A stretch of 24,613 bases of DNA from BS150m-G50 sp964501185 [NCBI: uncultured Bacteroidia bacterium] (GTDB taxonomy: Bacteria > CAIWAD01 > BS150m-G50). Positions 7,688-15,581 of this stretch are shown one piece after another. The stretch's first letter is position 1. The number at the start of each line of letters is the position of its first letter. The notes beneath the pieces were generated by a model that saw only the letters and a list, made by a program, of their open reading frames with translations, made no database searches and was not told where the DNA came from. The stretch covers positions 1 to 24,613 of the forward strand of contig CAZCRT010000038.1 of the NCBI GenBank assembly GCA_964501185.1, given 5' to 3'. Position numbers and translations under genes: made by a program.

Positions 7688-7952
7688 CTGTAAACCTCTA
7701 CAGTCAGATATTGCTGTTGCCAGGGAGCAGCGACGTAAAAGAGTAACACTTATTATCTTAAGTGAAATATTTCTTATGCTGCACACTGGCACAGGATTTG
7801 CGCTTCTAAAGAGTGAGCTGTTCTGGAGCTGAGGATTTTCCTGACTAACAGGAGCGTTTTGAACCGATATGTGAGCTAATGCTTCAGTACATCTTTTCAG
7901 GGATGCTAACCCCGGTTGTTAAATGGCCGGTATTGAGCAGCACCTCTGATAC
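7688..7952. other. Non-coding region upstream of the methyltransferase
   Basis: No gene supported. Plus-strand open frames here run into neighbouring genes, lack SD sites and have no recognisable motifs. This stretch must hold the methyltransferase promoter (minus strand) and, if the hairpin at 7953-8001 is transcribed, a plus-strand promoter. I could not pick out convincing boxes for either. Confidence 0.4.
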
Positions 7953-8045
7953 TGAATATTTCATCACCGGTTACCGGTGTATCACTCCTATGAAATATTC
8001 AACTCTTCTCCTTTATCGGGGACGGATAATACCGTCCCCTTTTTT
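7953..8045 (+). ncRNA. Putative small structured RNA ending in an intrinsic terminator
   Basis: TGAATATTTCAT (7953-7964) pairs perfectly with ATGAAATATTCA (7990-8001). Inside this 12-bp stem, CACCGG (7965-7970) pairs with CCGGTG (7974-7979) around a 3-nt loop, stacked directly on the outer stem with a 10-nt bulge on the 3' side. Sixteen bases later GGGGACGG/CCGTCCCC followed by six T forms a terminator on the plus strand. Both flanking genes are on the minus strand, so this terminator serves no visible gene. The 5' end and promoter are not identified, so the true RNA may begin further upstream. Confidence 0.4.
8018..8045 (+). terminator. Orphan intrinsic terminator, plus strand
   Basis: GGGGACGG (8018-8025) and CCGTCCCC (8032-8039) form a perfect 8-bp GC-rich stem with loop ATAATA, followed by TTTTTT. 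On the minus strand the stem is followed by GATAAAGG, not a T-run, so it does not terminate the DUF523 gene that ends at 8047. Confidence 0.8.
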
Positions 8046-8046
8046 A

Positions 8047-8478
8047 CTACCGCGATTCAACCTCTATTCCAGCCGCAAGCAACATATCTGTTGTAACACC
8101 GTTACCGGCAGCAATCTGTTCCCCATTGTAGATCTCTCCACACCCGCAGGAAGGGCTGCGCTGCTTGAAAAGCACTCTGGTGGCTCCTGACAGCTTCGCA
8201 ATTCGCAACGTCTCTTCAGCGCCACACCGGAAATTATCAGACCTGTCAAGGCCGCTTTCAACCTCCACGACCTTTGCTTTGCCAGAGAGTACATCGGCTC
8301 CAGTGCCACCGGCAATCTGGCAGGGTGGTCGTGGTGTGGGTAATCCACCCAGCTGCTCAGGGCAGACCGGAATGTAGAGTGTGTTTTTATCGAGACCGTT
8401 AACCGGGGGGAGAACTACGCCATCCCAACGACAGCGGACACCGAGGAGGCAGGCTGAAATCAGGGTTACAGAGGACAT
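8047..8478 (-). CDS. DUF523 family protein (TudS-like Fe-S desulfidase)
   Basis: A 143-residue protein carrying the DUF523 hallmarks: SACLLGVRCRWDG (8-20), VCPEQLGGLPTPR (38-50), FRCGAEET (83-90) and KQRSPSCGCGEIYNG (105-119). Cys10, Cys39 and Cys111 are in the positions expected for [4Fe-4S] ligands. TudS enzymes of this family bind a [4Fe-4S] cluster and remove sulfur from thiolated nucleobases such as thiouracil. It is full length as a single-domain member. ATG is 3 bp after the stop of the M23 peptidase gene, so the two are probably translated from one mRNA; there is no obvious SD. Family assignment is firm; the substrate in this organism is inferred. Confidence 0.85.
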   Translation of the reverse strand: MSSVTLISACLLGVRCRWDGVVLPPVNGLDKNTLYIPVCPEQLGGLPTPRPPCQIAGGTGADVLSGKAKVVEVESGLDRSDNFRCGAEETLRIAKLSGATRVLFKQRSPSCGCGEIYNGEQIAAGNGVTTDMLLAAGIEVESR

Positions 8479-8481
8479 GGA

Positions 8482-9279
8482 TCAGTCGACGACATAGAGG
8501 CCGTCAATAATATAATCGAGCGGATCGACTGCCTTATCATTGCGGCGTACTTCATAGTGCAGATGTGATGAAGTCGAGCGGCCACTACTACCGACCTCGC
8601 CGATAACATCACCACGCGCAACCCGTTGACCGCGGATCACCTTGATCTTGTTCAGGTGAGCATACACCGTTTCAGTACCATCACCATGATCGATTTTAAT
8701 CACGCGTCCGAATCCACGCATCCGGTTTGCCTGCACAACAGTGCCTGATGCAGGCGCCATGATTGGTGTTCCATGCACAACACGGAAATCCACACCACGG
8801 TGAAAGGCACGTCGATGAGTGAAGGGGTCATCGCGGTATCCGAACCGGGATGAAATATAACCACCCTGAACCGGGCGGATTGAGGGTATTCTCTCCCAGC
8901 TTTCCTGCAGGTTCTCTGCAAAGGTGCTGATTTCCGCCAGTGAACTGTGCAGCAGTAGTATCTCCTGCTCCAGTCGTGGAAGATCACGCACATTGTTTTC
9001 CGGCATAACAGGTGTTGAGCCTCCCGTACCGAAACGCCACATATCAGCAGCAAGCTGAGGCAATCCCATCATCTCCCTCAGACGAATTTCTTCAGCCCGC
9101 AATGAGTCCATGCGAGCCTGCATATCACCAAGCTGTCTGGAGTGATTGCTGATCATCAATTCAGCGCTGTGCCTGCTTTCCGCCTGGAACAAAAGTGTTA
9201 CCCGTACTGCGGAGTATCCCGCCAGCAGCAGGAAGAGACCTGTAATAAGGATAAATATGTTTCTGAAGCTCTTATCCAT
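8482..9279 (-). CDS. Membrane-anchored M23 (LytM/lysostaphin-type) peptidase
   Basis: Zinc metallopeptidase expected to cut peptidoglycan cross-links. The 265-residue product has an N-terminal membrane segment (about 8-25), a coiled-coil stretch (about 33-75, again 98-128), and an M23 domain from about 138. Zinc/catalytic residues are visible: H160 and D164 in HRGVD, H208 in YAHL, and H239/H241 in HLH. ATG at 9279 is preferred because a possible promoter lies just upstream (9327-9356); the open frame reaches a TTG at 9378 upstream of that promoter. The SD is weak. The DUF523 gene follows after 3 bp. All zinc ligands are present, so it is likely active rather than an EnvC/NlpD-like activator. 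Confidence 0.9.
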   Translation of the reverse strand: MDKSFRNIFILITGLFLLLAGYSAVRVTLLFQAESRHSAELMISNHSRQLGDMQARMDSLRAEEIRLREMMGLPQLAADMWRFGTGGSTPVMPENNVRDLPRLEQEILLLHSSLAEISTFAENLQESWERIPSIRPVQGGYISSRFGYRDDPFTHRRAFHRGVDFRVVHGTPIMAPASGTVVQANRMRGFGRVIKIDHGDGTETVYAHLNKIKVIRGQRVARGDVIGEVGSSGRSTSSHLHYEVRRNDKAVDPLDYIIDGLYVVD

Positions 9280-9326
9280 CTGTTTCACGCGTTGTTTGGG
9301 AACCCTGTCGTCAAAATCAGTGTAAC

Positions 9327-9356
9327 AGTATACGACACAGCTGAAAACTATGCCAG
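9327..9356 (-). promoter_or_regulatory. Possible sigma-70 promoter of the M23-DUF523 operon
   Basis: Read on the minus strand, CTGGCA (complement of 9351-9356) and TATACT (complement of 9327-9332) are 18 nt apart. The -10 matches five of six consensus bases and the -35 four of six. The start would fall near 9320, about 40 nt before the ATG at 9279. Confidence 0.4.
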
Positions 9357-9389
9357 AGTCTTTATGGGGGAAAGTCAAGTGAAAATCGC

Positions 9390-9425
9390 ACCTGTTTTAA
9401 TGATCAGATGGGGAATATAACAGGT
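9390..9425. repeat. Short inverted repeat in the M23/rlmN divergent region
   Basis: ACCTGTT (9390-9396) and AACAGGT (9419-9425) are perfect inverted arms separated by 22 nt, with GC-containing extensions on each side. It lies upstream of the promoters for both divergent genes, so it could be an operator or chance symmetry. Confidence 0.25.
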
Positions 9426-9500
9426 TGCACTATTTCTGCTAACAGTTGAATCAAGACAGACCGGCACTGTTTGGACGTTGTAATGACTGCAGCAATATCT

Positions 9501-9529
9501 TTGGCAGGGTGTAATATATTTTGTAAAAT
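9501..9529 (+). promoter_or_regulatory. Sigma-70 promoter of the rlmN operon
   Basis: TTGGCA (9501-9506) and TAAAAT (9524-9529) are separated by exactly 17 nt and each matches five of six consensus bases. Transcription would begin near 9536, only about 15 nt before the TTG start codon of rlmN, leaving just enough leader for its SD. Confidence 0.65.
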
Positions 9530-9539
9530 GTGAGCCAAC

Positions 9540-9545
9540 GAGGAG
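9540..9545 (+). promoter_or_regulatory. Shine-Dalgarno site that fixes the rlmN start
   Basis: GAGGAG is followed by 5 nt and then TTG at 9551. The alternative in-frame GTG at 9530 has no SD and abuts the -10 box, so it would not be on the mRNA. Confidence 0.7.
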
Positions 9546-9550
9546 CAGCT

Positions 9551-10600
9551 TTGGGTGAATCCACCGGCAACATCAATCAGGCTCACACCGCACTGTTGGG
9601 ATATACGGTGGAGGAACTGTCAAACCTGTTCCCCGGGGAACCGGCCTTCCGTCAGCGTCAGCTCTTTCGCTGGTTGCACAACCGCGGTGCAGGCGATTTT
9701 GAGGAGATGAGTAATCTCTCCAGGGAGTTTCGCAGCCGGCTTTCCGCGGAATACAGCGTCACGAATATGCGGATTCTTAAGGAGAGCCGCTCACAAACCG
9801 AGGCGACGGTTAAATTTCTGATGCAGCTTGAGGATGGCCAGAGTGTCGAAGCTGTGTATATGGAGTTTGAGGAGCGCAGCACTGTCTGTGTTTCAACTCA
9901 GGTCGGGTGTGCTGTCGGGTGCCCTTTCTGCGCAACCGGTCGCATGGGGCTGCGACGCAACCTGACAGCCGGAGAAATAGTCGGGCAATTACACCTGCTG
10001 CGAAAGGAGTTTCAGCTTCAGTTCAGCAATGTGGTATTCATGGGGATGGGGGAGCCATTTCACAATTACGAAGCGGTAATGCAGGCGCTGGCAATCATGA
10101 CCGATCCTGAGGGTTACGGCCTTTCCGCACGGCGAATAACGGTTTCCACGGCCGGCGTCATACCACGTATCCGCGATTTTGCTCATGCACAGGTTAAAGC
10201 CAAACTGGCGATCAGCCTCTCTTCTCCCCGTGATGAAGTGCGCGATGAGCTGGTGCCGCTCAATCGAAGCTACCCGTTGAAGGAGCTGTTCGAAGCGTTG
10301 CGCTACTACGCCTCACATACAAGGCACCGGATCACTTTTGAATATGTACTGCTGAAGGGGGTTAACAACAGCGAGGAGGACGCGCGTCTCCTCAGAAAGC
10401 TACTGGGGCAACTGCCATCAAAGCTGAACCTGATTGTCTACAATGAAACCGGGGGTGATTTCACCTCCACATCAAGGGAAGATTTTATTAACTTTTATGA
10501 ACGTTTTCTGGATGCACCCTTCCCGGTAACTTTCAGGGAAAACCGGGGTGGTGATATTGAAGCTGCCTGTGGACAGTTGTGGACCAGGAGTGACCCATGA
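9551..10600 (+). CDS. rlmN: RlmN, dual-specificity 23S rRNA A2503 / tRNA A37 C2-methyltransferase
   Basis: Radical SAM enzyme that methylates C2 of adenosine 2503 in 23S rRNA and adenosine 37 in some tRNAs. The radical SAM motif is CAVGCPFC (Cys120, 124, 127), preceded by VCVSTQVG. Other landmarks are FMGMGEPFHNY, ITVSTAGVIPRI, LAISLSSPRDEVRDELVPLNRSYP and FEYVLLKGVN. The second catalytic cysteine is Cys340 in EAACGQL, which forms the methylated intermediate. Its 349 residues are normal for the family. TTG at 9551 is chosen over GTG at 9530 because of the GAGGAG site and the promoter position. The stop overlaps the glycosyltransferase start (ATGA at 10597), indicating translational coupling. 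Confidence 0.96.
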   Translation: MGESTGNINQAHTALLGYTVEELSNLFPGEPAFRQRQLFRWLHNRGAGDFEEMSNLSREFRSRLSAEYSVTNMRILKESRSQTEATVKFLMQLEDGQSVEAVYMEFEERSTVCVSTQVGCAVGCPFCATGRMGLRRNLTAGEIVGQLHLLRKEFQLQFSNVVFMGMGEPFHNYEAVMQALAIMTDPEGYGLSARRITVSTAGVIPRIRDFAHAQVKAKLAISLSSPRDEVRDELVPLNRSYPLKELFEALRYYASHTRHRITFEYVLLKGVNNSEEDARLLRKLLGQLPSKLNLIVYNETGGDFTSTSREDFINFYERFLDAPFPVTFRENRGGDIEAACGQLWTRSDP

Positions 10601-11508
10601 ATCAAGATACGCATCAGGTTTCCATAATAATTCTGCATTTCAATACACTGCAGCTCACCCGCAACTGCCTCCAATCCATTTCTGATTACCGCGGTGATCT
10701 GGACTATGAAATCCACCTGGTTGACAATGCTTCCAGTGATGGTTCCGGAATCCAGCTGGCACAGGAGTTTCCTGAAGTACAGCTGCAGCGCCTGGAGCAA
10801 CCACTTGGTTTCAGTGCCGCTAACAATATCGCTCTGCGTCAGGCAAAAGGACGCTATGTGCTGCTGCTGAATTCAGATATTGTGCTCTACAATAATGCCC
10901 TGGAACAGGCTCTCGCCTACATGGAACAGCACACCCAGGTAGGAATCACCGGCGTGCATCTCCACAAGCCGGACGGGACTTTCGATGTTGCCTGTCATCG
11001 CTCCCTGCCGACACCAGCAACGGCTTTCTTTAAAATGATCGGCCTCAGCCGGTTGTTTCCCAACAGTTCTCTGCTGGCGCGGTACAACCTGACCTATCTT
11101 TCCCCGGATGGCAACTTCCCGGTTGACGCAATTTCCGGAGCCTTCATGATGATTCGGCGAGAGGCACTGGAAGAGGTCGGTCTGCTGGATGATGATTTCG
11201 AATTCTACGGGGAGGATATCGATCTATGCTACCGGTTCCGTCAGGCCGGCTGGACAGTTATGTACAACGGTTCAATCAAGGTGATTCATATTAAGGGTGG
11301 ATCAACCGATCACTCTGATCCATGGACGATCCACAACTTTCACAACTCAATGTTGATCTTTTACCGGAAGCACTTTGCACATCTCTACAGCTCACCGCTT
11401 AATCTGACAGTGCGCTTCGGTGTCAATCTCCGTAAATGGATATTCCTTCGCCGGGCTGCTTACCTGCGACGTAAATGGCATCGTGACGGTACCACCCGGC
11501 ATCCTTGA
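10597..11508 (+). CDS. Family 2 glycosyltransferase (rhamnosyltransferase-like)
   Basis: A 303-residue GT-A fold glycosyltransferase likely to add a sugar to a polysaccharide or glycolipid on the cytoplasmic side of the membrane. It shows the GT2 nucleotide-sugar pocket (VSIIILHFN at 8-16, LVDNASSDGS at 41-50), LGFSAANNIALRQAKGRYVLLLNSDIVL with NSD as the metal-binding DxD equivalent, and the acceptor/catalytic region SGAFMMIRREALEEVGLLDD followed by FYGEDIDLCYR. The pattern is closest to WbbL/RfbF-type enzymes. There is no membrane segment; the C-terminus is basic and may touch the membrane. It overlaps rlmN by 4 bp. The link to rRNA methylation is presumably only co-expression. Sugar and acceptor are unknown. 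Confidence 0.88.
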   Translation: MNQDTHQVSIIILHFNTLQLTRNCLQSISDYRGDLDYEIHLVDNASSDGSGIQLAQEFPEVQLQRLEQPLGFSAANNIALRQAKGRYVLLLNSDIVLYNNALEQALAYMEQHTQVGITGVHLHKPDGTFDVACHRSLPTPATAFFKMIGLSRLFPNSSLLARYNLTYLSPDGNFPVDAISGAFMMIRREALEEVGLLDDDFEFYGEDIDLCYRFRQAGWTVMYNGSIKVIHIKGGSTDHSDPWTIHNFHNSMLIFYRKHFAHLYSSPLNLTVRFGVNLRKWIFLRRAAYLRRKWHRDGTTRHP

Positions 11509-11589
11509 TAAATGGCATTAACCTACTTATATCTGCAATCTGTTAATCTGTTGTTATTAGTAAGTTTGGCGAACATCCCTGGCCTCTCT

Positions 11590-11809
11590 GGGGTCGGACC
11601 AGAATAACACTAAAATAACATGTACATACGCTTGCTATTCAGTTGAAAAATGCCCTTAGAGCGTTTTTTTCGGCCTGAAAATCAAAGCTAAGAAAATCAT
11701 GGCTTCTTAGAAGCTGTTTTTCAGCGGAAAATGTCCCTCTAAGGGCAGAAATCGTCCATTTAGCTGATGTATACTGTTGATTATTAACAGATTAATTTGG
11801 TCCGACCCC
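11590..11809. repeat. 220-bp nested palindromic element with GGGGTCGGACCA ends
   Basis: Perfect 12-bp terminal inverted repeats: GGGGTCGGACCA (11590-11601) and TGGTCCGACCCC (11798-11809). Three further inverted pairs share the same centre near 11699: TGCCCTTAGAG/CTCTAAGGGCA (11651-11661, 11737-11747), CTGAAAA/TTTTCAG (11675-11681, 11718-11724) and CTAAGAA/TTCTTAG (11688-11694, 11704-11710). Stretches between them are also partly complementary. There is no gene inside. This looks like a non-autonomous palindromic (REP- or MITE-like) element. It lies between two convergent genes that lack their own terminators. A single copy of the end motif occurs at 77-88. Confidence 0.7.
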
Positions 11810-11871
11810 GTAAAAAGCTATCATGCTGTGTTTTTACAAGTTAGGGATAGTAACCTCGACTCAAGCACTAC

Positions 11872-13848
11872 CTATCTGACAACCACAAACTTGTGTGAAT
11901 TGTACTCCCCATCCTGACGCAGGCGCAGGATGTAAACGCCCGCAGGCAGATTCGATATATCGAAGTAGGCAGTCACTCCATCCACAGCTTCACAGGGGGG
12001 CTGGGTAAATCGCAATCGTCCCAGAAGATCGTATACTGCAAGCTCCTGCCAACCTGCTGATCTGACTGTCAGCACGTTCTGAACCGGATTAGGTGCTATT
12101 ATCACTGCATCCGGCGTATCATCTCCTGTCATCAGTGCTTCCAACTCGCTGACTGACATTAACTCCAGGTCACAGAAAACATCCTGGTCAGGATCAAGAA
12201 ACAGTTGTGTCACTTCTATTTCCGGCCACAGCATAAATTCAGCATCCTCCCGGTCTAACAGGATCTGGATATCCCTGCTGCAACCCTCTCCCTCCTGTCT
12301 CACCGTAAGCGGAGTCAGGTATTGCCCCCGGCAGGCCTCCTCGGCAAGATGTATAAGCAGCCGCAGGCGCCCGTCTTCATCCATTCGCCAGGCGTACTGG
12401 AACAATGGTAACCCGGAAGAGCTTATCCAGGCACGGAAAATGTCCTCTGTCAATTGTGGTTCATCTGCCAGCACACAGTCGAGAAATTGCTCAGTGGTTG
12501 CCGTACCCCAGGCATAACGGTCCAGATAATCGTTAATGGCAGACATGAAAGATATCTCGCCAATATACTGGCGCATCATATGCAGAATCCAGGCACCGCG
12601 TTGATAGGTATGGGCGTTAAAAAGAGAATCGAGGGGCGGATCCCAGGTCGGCAGGCAATCAACCGCCGGTTGCCGGTCGCGGTACTCCTCTTTCATCTCC
12701 AGCAGTCGCTCGTGGTAGCCTTCCGCTTCATCATGCCCGAACCAGAGCGCATCGCACCAGGTGGCGAAACTTTCATTCAACCATAGATCACCCCAGTCAT
12801 CACAGGTCACAAGATCACCGAACCATTGATGTGCCAGTTCATGTGCCACGACGCAATCAAAGTGATTGTTCCCGGGGATGAAGTTCTGCCCGTAGCTGGT
12901 ACAGGTCTGATGCTCCATGGCTGTCCATCCCTTTATGGAAACCATGTTGTAGCCATGTTGCGTGAACGGATAGGGTCCAAACAGTCCGGAGTAGAATTCC
13001 ACCATCTGCGGCAGATCCTGGAAGTCCTGTTGTGAATCCTCGAGCTTGGAGGGATATACATCAATGTGTAACGGCAGCTCCTCCCCGGCCACAGTACAAG
13101 TCATATCCCAGCCGACATAATCAGCCACGGCGGTAAATATAAGATAGGTCGAGATCGGGTAGTTCTGTTCCCAGGTCAATGTTGTCATGCCGGGGCTTTC
13201 GTACTGCGAAATGAGTGTGCCGTTGCCTACCGCGTGATAATCTTCCGGCACCTTATAAACCAGACGCAGACTGTCAGCCTTGTCATTGGGATCATCCTTG
13301 CATACAAACCAGGCAGCGCTCCCCCAGGGCTCGCACAGTGTGTAGGCTACAATGATAGGATGGTCTTCGCTGTAGTTTGAGAACTGCAGCCCTTTGTAAT
13401 CCGGGTGCGGGCCGGTACCGTGGTTGTGAACAGGTAACACCAGCAGCTCACCTCTGTGATACACGCGGTCGAGTTGTATAGAAAGATCATCACCGGAGCG
13501 CTCCCACTCAGTACATGGTGTGGAAAGCGAGTCGATCACCAGGTTGTCGCGCACATTCAGGATAACATCCGACAGTGAATCTGCGGTAACCAGACTGGTT
13601 ATGGTAACTGTTCCACCAAACCATTCTGCCGGCGGATCAATGAGATAATCAAGCTGGTAGTGTGTTACATCAATACGGTCATCGCTGCTGCATTGCGGAT
13701 GAGCCAGAGTTGTGGGAAATTTCTTATCGAAAAAGTGATCATACTGTGCCCGGGCAACCCGGGGTAAGAAAACCAGTAACAATAATAATCCGATTCCACA
13801 GAACACCTGCAGCAGTTGTGTAACTCTCCGGTTATTGATCATGCTCAT
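11872..13848 (-). CDS. Secreted M1-family aminopeptidase with T9SS type A sorting domain
   Basis: Zinc aminopeptidase expected on the cell surface or outside the cell. Order of parts: signal peptide (about 1-34; LLLLLVF core, cleavage near ARA-QYD); N-terminal beta domain of M1 peptidases (about 55-245); the thermolysin-like catalytic domain with GWTAMEHQT (the GAMEN equivalent, 307-315), HELAHQW (336-342) and the third zinc ligand Glu359 in NESFATW, 18 residues after the second His; then a C-terminal Por secretion sorting domain (about 575-658: IIAPNPVQNVLTV, LAVYDLLGRL, ISNLPAGVYILRL, HKFVVVR). Such domains direct cargo through the type IX secretion system. The start follows GAGGAG with a 7-nt spacer. 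It is monocistronic. At 658 residues it lacks the long C-terminal helical domain of PepN-type enzymes. Confidence 0.93.
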   Translation of the reverse strand: MSMINNRRVTQLLQVFCGIGLLLLLVFLPRVARAQYDHFFDKKFPTTLAHPQCSSDDRIDVTHYQLDYLIDPPAEWFGGTVTITSLVTADSLSDVILNVRDNLVIDSLSTPCTEWERSGDDLSIQLDRVYHRGELLVLPVHNHGTGPHPDYKGLQFSNYSEDHPIIVAYTLCEPWGSAAWFVCKDDPNDKADSLRLVYKVPEDYHAVGNGTLISQYESPGMTTLTWEQNYPISTYLIFTAVADYVGWDMTCTVAGEELPLHIDVYPSKLEDSQQDFQDLPQMVEFYSGLFGPYPFTQHGYNMVSIKGWTAMEHQTCTSYGQNFIPGNNHFDCVVAHELAHQWFGDLVTCDDWGDLWLNESFATWCDALWFGHDEAEGYHERLLEMKEEYRDRQPAVDCLPTWDPPLDSLFNAHTYQRGAWILHMMRQYIGEISFMSAINDYLDRYAWGTATTEQFLDCVLADEPQLTEDIFRAWISSSGLPLFQYAWRMDEDGRLRLLIHLAEEACRGQYLTPLTVRQEGEGCSRDIQILLDREDAEFMLWPEIEVTQLFLDPDQDVFCDLELMSVSELEALMTGDDTPDAVIIAPNPVQNVLTVRSAGWQELAVYDLLGRLRFTQPPCEAVDGVTAYFDISNLPAGVYILRLRQDGEYNSHKFVVVR

Positions 13849-14147
13849 ACTTAGTCTCCTCTGTGGGTTAGTGGAAGATAGCAGGATATCAGCACTTAAG
13901 CAGGCATAACGTTTTCCTACTTATCGGTTCGATACTTCAGAATCTCCATGAATTGGAACAGCTGCAGACATCTGCATGTCATCACTGATCGCGTGGCATG
14001 CCTGATAACCGGCTCGATGTTGACAAAACAGGTTGCATATTCGAATCCCTTGCTCAGTCAAGCTGTGAGAAGTAACTTACCTGGAAGTCTGCTGTGGCCA
14101 TGTTCCCGACAACCTGAACCTGGCCGGCAGGCACTATTGGAGCACCC
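13849..14147. other. Divergent region between aminopeptidase and murE
   Basis: About 300 bp with no recognised gene. It has a consensus -35 TTGACA at 14020-14025 on the murE strand but no good -10 at the right distance. Two small palindromes are present: TGCAGA-CA-TCTGCA (13963-13976) and GGCATGCC (13995-14002). A 67-codon open frame ending on the murE ATG has no SD. Confidence 0.45.
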
Positions 14148-15581
14148 ATGAAGCTGAGTACATTACTGGAAAACAGTTCCTGCCAATATCAATCCTCTCT
14201 CGCCGAGTTGAGTATCAACCGTATTGTATTCAACACACATCAGGTAACTGTCGGCAGCCTGTTTGTAGCGCTGAAGGGTCATCGTCAGGACGGTCATAAG
14301 TTTATCCGGGAAGCAATGAAACAGGGAGCTGTGGCTGCACTCATTGATGACCCAACTTATACATCTCCACATTCAATACTGGTTGATGACACGCGCCAGT
14401 TTCTACCGGAACTGGCACAACGGTTTTTTGGCTATCCCGCTCAGGATATTGGCCTCTACGGAATAACCGGCACCAACGGTAAATCGACTACAGCCTGGCT
14501 GATCTTTGAAATGCTGCGACAGATCAATGGCCCGGCTGGCTTAATAGGCACCATTCAGACCAAGATTGACGACACCTGGTTTCAGAATGAACTGACGACT
14601 CCCGACCCCCTTTTTCTGGCACAATTTCTCCGCTACCTGGTAGACATTAATGGCAAGGATTGTGTTATGGAGGTTTCCTCCCACGGCATTGATCAAAAGC
14701 GTGTGCAGGGATTGCAGTTCCATACTCTGATATTCACCAACCTCTCACCCGAGCATCTCGACTACCATCATGATATCGAGGAGTATTTCAGTGTCAAAGC
14801 TTCATTACTGCGTGACCATCCTGACAGCAAACGTATCATAAACATTGATACGGAATGGGGTCAACGGCTGGCAGGGGAGCTGAATGGATGTATCACAATT
14901 TCATGTCAGGACGAGGAGGCTGACTTCTATGTTACTCAAACCATGTATGGTAACAGTGGCACACGCTTCACCGTGAGACATCAGGGATTTGGTATTGTTG
15001 TAAATTCGCCCCTGCTGGGTGCTTATAATGTAGAAAATGCTGTAGCAGCGCTGGCGGCATTAGCTGTCAACGGCACACCCCTGGGCAACGCCGCACAGCT
15101 TCTGGAGCATGTCGCTCAAATTCCCGGTCGTCTGGAGCGTTCGCAGTTACCGGGTGGAGGCTCACTGATTATAGATTATGCTCATACGCCGGATGCTTTT
15201 GCCAGACTCTTTGAGGAGGTTGACCGACTCGGTTACGAGCAGGTAATTACTGTTTTTGGTGCCGGTGGCGAACGGGACCGCAGCAAAAGACCGCTGATGG
15301 GTGAACTGGCCTGCCGCTACAGCAATTATCTGTTTCTGACTGATGACAATCCGCGTCACGAAGATCCGGCGATAATTATCCAGGACATTCTCAGTGGTTG
15401 TGTTAAAGAAAGTGTTGAGATTATCCATGATCGTTCCGAGGCTATCCGCGCCGCTCTGGAACTGGTGACTCCGGATACACTCCTGCTGTTGCTTGGCAAG
15501 GGGCATGAAACCTACCAGGTAATAGGTAATGATAAACAGTACTTCAACGAGAGAGAGATTATTGCTGCCGCTACCCGCTGA
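14148..15581 (+). CDS. murE: UDP-N-acetylmuramoyl-L-alanyl-D-glutamate--2,6-diaminopimelate ligase
   Basis: Adds the third residue of the peptidoglycan stem peptide in the cytoplasm. The protein has 477 residues with the three Mur ligase domains. It shows the ATP loop GTNGKST (108-114), TTPDPL (150-155), EVSSHG (175-180), NLSPEHLDYH (198-207), the lysine that is carbamylated in the family (Lys217 in YFSVKASLL), DYAHTPDA (343-350) and DNPRHEDP (400-407). The DNPR motif marks enzymes that add meso-diaminopimelate rather than lysine. GGAG at 14139-14142 supports the ATG. It overlaps murD by up to 53 bp and is first in the murE-murD-murI set. The usual neighbours murF, mraY and ftsI are not here. 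Confidence 0.96.
   Translation: MKLSTLLENSSCQYQSSLAELSINRIVFNTHQVTVGSLFVALKGHRQDGHKFIREAMKQGAVAALIDDPTYTSPHSILVDDTRQFLPELAQRFFGYPAQDIGLYGITGTNGKSTTAWLIFEMLRQINGPAGLIGTIQTKIDDTWFQNELTTPDPLFLAQFLRYLVDINGKDCVMEVSSHGIDQKRVQGLQFHTLIFTNLSPEHLDYHHDIEEYFSVKASLLRDHPDSKRIINIDTEWGQRLAGELNGCITISCQDEEADFYVTQTMYGNSGTRFTVRHQGFGIVVNSPLLGAYNVENAVAALAALAVNGTPLGNAAQLLEHVAQIPGRLERSQLPGGGSLIIDYAHTPDAFARLFEEVDRLGYEQVITVFGAGGERDRSKRPLMGELACRYSNYLFLTDDNPRHEDPAIIIQDILSGCVKESVEIIHDRSEAIRAALELVTPDTLLLLLGKGHETYQVIGNDKQYFNEREIIAAATR

Noticed and set aside
7879-8190. 103-codon plus-strand open frame over the hairpin and terminator
   Set aside because: It reads through a strong terminator into the antisense of the DUF523 gene and has no SD; the stretch fits a non-coding RNA better.
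14020-14048. Consensus TTGACA as a murE promoter
   Set aside because: No acceptable -10 box lies 15-19 nt downstream, so I did not call a promoter.
13948-14151. 67-codon frame ending in an ATGA overlap with murE
   Set aside because: The overlap looks like coupling, but there is no SD, no motif and no conserved partner known before murE; probably chance.
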